64,000 nucleotides of DNA. It comes from Rotaria sp. Silwood1. Lineage: Eukaryota; Rotifera; Eurotatoria; Philodinida; Philodinidae. The notes beneath the pieces are model-generated. The model ran no database searches. It saw only the letters and a program-made list of their open reading frames with translations, and was not told the DNA's origin. This document shows positions 61,104 through 64,000 of this stretch, piece after piece (position 1 is the first letter of the stretch; every line of letters starts with the position of its first letter). The stretch lies in the NCBI GenBank assembly GCA_905250075.1, contig CAJNOP010000003.1:140057-204056 (forward strand). The letters are read 5' to 3'. The position numbers were made by a program, and so were the translations under genes.

Positions 61104-64000
61104 AATATTCGTGAGAATATACATCTAAATATATTTTTCTTTTACAATTGTATATGTGTTTATACTTATAGATGAAAAAACTTCAACAAAACTTTTATTA
61201 GTGTTGATTTTTAATTTTAAAATTTTTCATATGTAATTATCATTGTGCACAAAACGAACATTTTATACTTATAACGCTTGATATAAACAATATAATTAAA
61301 CAATTTATATTACCAATAAAAAATTAGTTTTTAATCAGAATGTGTTTTTGCCAAAAAAAGCAAAGAGAATATTTTCTTTCAATATTAAAATCTATAATTC
61401 ATTTTATTGTTGAAAAATACAAGTTTCTGTATAGACTGAATTTCATCGATTGACTGGTTCCATACATTGCATATTTTTAATAATATTCGAATAGATCAAT
61501 ATTCATAAACATTTGGTGCATATATTTATTAAACATGAATAAAAAAAAAAACCGATTTTTCAAAGATTTCTCGATGCAGGATAGATTTGTACGATAAAAT
61601 ATTTAAGTTAATGTATTAATTGATAATAGCTGACAGCTTTCGATGCTTTTTTTTTCAAAATTTTCTTAAATTTGTAAAATTTTGAAATGAGAATGGGAGA
61701 AAATAATGATAAGAAATTAGAGAACAACATACGTGTAAAGTGATTTTGGGTAGTGAACAGCTTCAGAAGTTTAGCATGTACTTCTTTAGGCTACCGGTAG
61801 CGGCTAAATCAATCGACTTAAATCTTTGTAAACGATGGACTAGACTGTTACTTTATCGTTAAAGGCTAAGCATGACATGTTCAGTAGCGTAAAAAACTCG
61901 AAAAATTGGCCGTTTTTTTAAATATTTTTTGAGACTTTTTACGGCACTGAGCATTTCACTTTAAACTTCCAGTAACAAAGTACAAGTTTCGAAAAAAAGA
62001 GCTCCACCAACCCATGATACAGTCTCATATGCTCTTTTAAACAGAAGAAAAATGACGATATATAGAATAAAGACTTCCAAAAATTTAGAGCTACAGACTG
62101 AGTTATTTTTGACCGTTGTTTGATAAATAGGTTCTGAAAACATTATGATACTGACTCACAATCGATTTTGCAGATGGTCTTAAGACATTTATAATATAGC
62201 GTTCTTTGAGATTGATTAGAAAATCATATGATCAAATATATGGTGACGACCTCTCAAAACCTTTCTCCGCTATTGTAGTTCAAAAATAATCAATACAATT
62301 ATAAATAACAAGAGGTGAAAGATGAGAAGAGATTGGAATAAGTAATCAGAAATTTCCACATAACTTCTTTAAATGTGTCCAAGACGAGCGCTTACATAGT
62401 ATCGTTATTAGTATATATCAAAATTCGGAACATATTCAAATTTGAATAACTCGGTTCAGACTCGCTATCAGCAGCACATATCTTAAATTTAGCAGTTTTG
62501 CATTGGAATTGATAATTTTACCTGAACTTTGCCGGTCGTATTAGCTAACATGACAAATATTTTCATTGTGATTTTCATAAAAGAACTAATTGTGTTGGTA
62601 TACAATGAGGAACGAGAAACAAAAACAAATAGAAAAAAGGTCGGCGATAAACGTCCAGTAACAATCGAATAATCCTTCTGAAAGTTACACTAACACAAAA
62701 GGAGATTATATTTTTTTCTATTATTTCTCTGCTTCGTTAAACTCAAGGCTTAATATTCATATCTTTTTCTCTAGGTTGAGTACCGTCTATTGCTCAGAAA
62801 TGTTTTTTTTTCAGGGTTTTAAGAGATCGATTATTTCCAATACAAGAGCAAGAATTTTTCTTATTGTAAGAGTATTACCCAACTCTTAGGTAGAAGATCA
62901 GCCAGCAAGTAAAAGAATGTTTATATTTGTTAATCGATTAGAATTTGATAGAGAAACGGGCTTATTCATCTGTACAGAAATTACTCTTTTGTGATATTAA
63001 ACGTGACATTGTAAGTCGGTTTCACATTAAAATCGTTGAATGGATGATATTGATGAATTTTTCATATATACATTTATTTCTTTTTTTGTTCATCCACAGC
63101 CTCGTGGAAGTTCTACCATATAATAGAAGTATATAGCTGTTTTTTATGGGTATCTTCTATTTTCCATATCATTTTTTTGAACGAAGACAATATAGTAATA
63201 TGACACCAGTAACAATGCCAAATACAATTACCTAAATATAATGCATTAATTACTATACAGAATGATAATAAAATCAAGATTTTCTTACAAATATGTCGTA
63301 CAAATATATTATTGACGGAAAGACACTAGTCGAACAATGAATTGTTACGTTCATTCTAAGATACGTCGAAGTGTTTATTTCTGATCGACAATCATATTCA
63401 GCACTTCAGTTAATTATCAACCAGAAATGATATTAATATCGCCGCAGACGTATTTCATTAAATTTTTTTTTATGAAAAATAAACCTTATTTTAAACATGA
63501 ATGTAATAAAAAATGCTAATTTTTTGTATAAATTATGGTCTTGTTTCCATCAATTACCAAAAAACCCATATTGTCGATAATTTTCATGTTATATTGTACG
63601 ACAATTTATTCATACACCAGACGCAAAATCGATGAGATGAAATATAATTTTGTAATAAACTTCATTTAGAATATGTTCCAAAACCTTTCAAACTTGATGT
63701 GATCGAGGTCTGAGTCTGTACACACCATTGGTGAAAACTGTTCAAACGCATTTTTATTCCGAAAAGTATTTCCACTAGAAATTTATTAATCGCTTGTAGA
63801 CGTCTTTCCATTTCCAAAAGTATGTAGACGCAAAACATATCGAACTGAACACATATTCAAAAATGTAAAACTAGATAAAAATAAAATTGAAAACCTTTTT
63901 CATCTAGCTAGTGGATATGACCAATAGATTGCATGTGTGCAAACCATTCATGTTTCATCCAACTTGTTCTAGATAAATGCTTTTTAGGTATAGCGTGTCT
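61104..64000. other. Non-coding region, nothing recognised
   Basis: About 2.9 kb with no convincing gene on either strand. The few open frames of about 60 codons have neither splice context nor recognisable domains. Confidence 0.4.

Overview
This is a eukaryotic, AT-rich window. Its protein genes have many short GT-AG introns, mostly about 50 bases long. Seven spliced genes can be traced exon by exon with consistent phases, and four more are single-exon genes. A C-rich CCCACA-type repeat beside an assembly gap resembles the TGTGGG telomere repeat described for bdelloid rotifers. Together with the compact introns and an NHL-repeat relic, this suggests a bdelloid rotifer, but that is an inference. 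There are two assembly gaps: 100 N at 11081-11180 and 10 N at 23293-23302.

Left part (1-27.9 kb) is gene-poor and made of old duplications. Two intact secreted double-WAP genes (3711-4085 and 19303-19704) lie in diverged copies of one segment. A third copy is a WAP pseudogene (24324-24598) directly upstream of an intact 11-exon glutamate decarboxylase-family gene (24930-27916). Relics of exon 2 of that decarboxylase lie downstream of both other WAP genes, so the ancestral unit was WAP plus decarboxylase. Between the copies lie an NHL-repeat pseudogene, an OTU-like 3' fragment, a histone acetyltransferase HAT1 gene whose 5' end runs into the gap and C-rich repeat, an insertion with long inverted repeats, and a hAT transposase relic.

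Middle part (31-51 kb) holds larger genes. A minus-strand gene encodes a coiled-coil, ZU5/UPA-like protein with two death-fold domains. Two nicotinic acetylcholine receptor-type subunit genes sit head to head: a non-alpha subunit on minus (39919-42023) and an alpha subunit with vicinal cysteines on plus (44144-47554). The alpha gene carries two 110-base versions of exon 4 that appear mutually exclusive. A CELF/Bruno RNA-binding protein (47689-51013, minus) converges on it from the right, with 134 bases between the stop codons.

Right part (51-64 kb) has a 427-base palindromic hAT-type MITE with an exact 8-base target duplication. It also has a small two-helix membrane protein, the beta subunit of mitochondrial NAD-isocitrate dehydrogenase (minus), the proteasome deubiquitinase PSMD14/Rpn11 (plus, divergent from IDH3B), and a short single-pass membrane protein. 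The final 2.9 kb holds nothing I can identify.

The housekeeping genes (HAT1, IDH3B, PSMD14) have no evident functional link. The head-to-head receptor pair is the one place where neighbouring genes plausibly act together, as subunits of one channel. CELF proteins regulate alternative splicing, so the CELF gene next to an alternatively spliced receptor is suggestive, but nothing in the sequence proves a connection.
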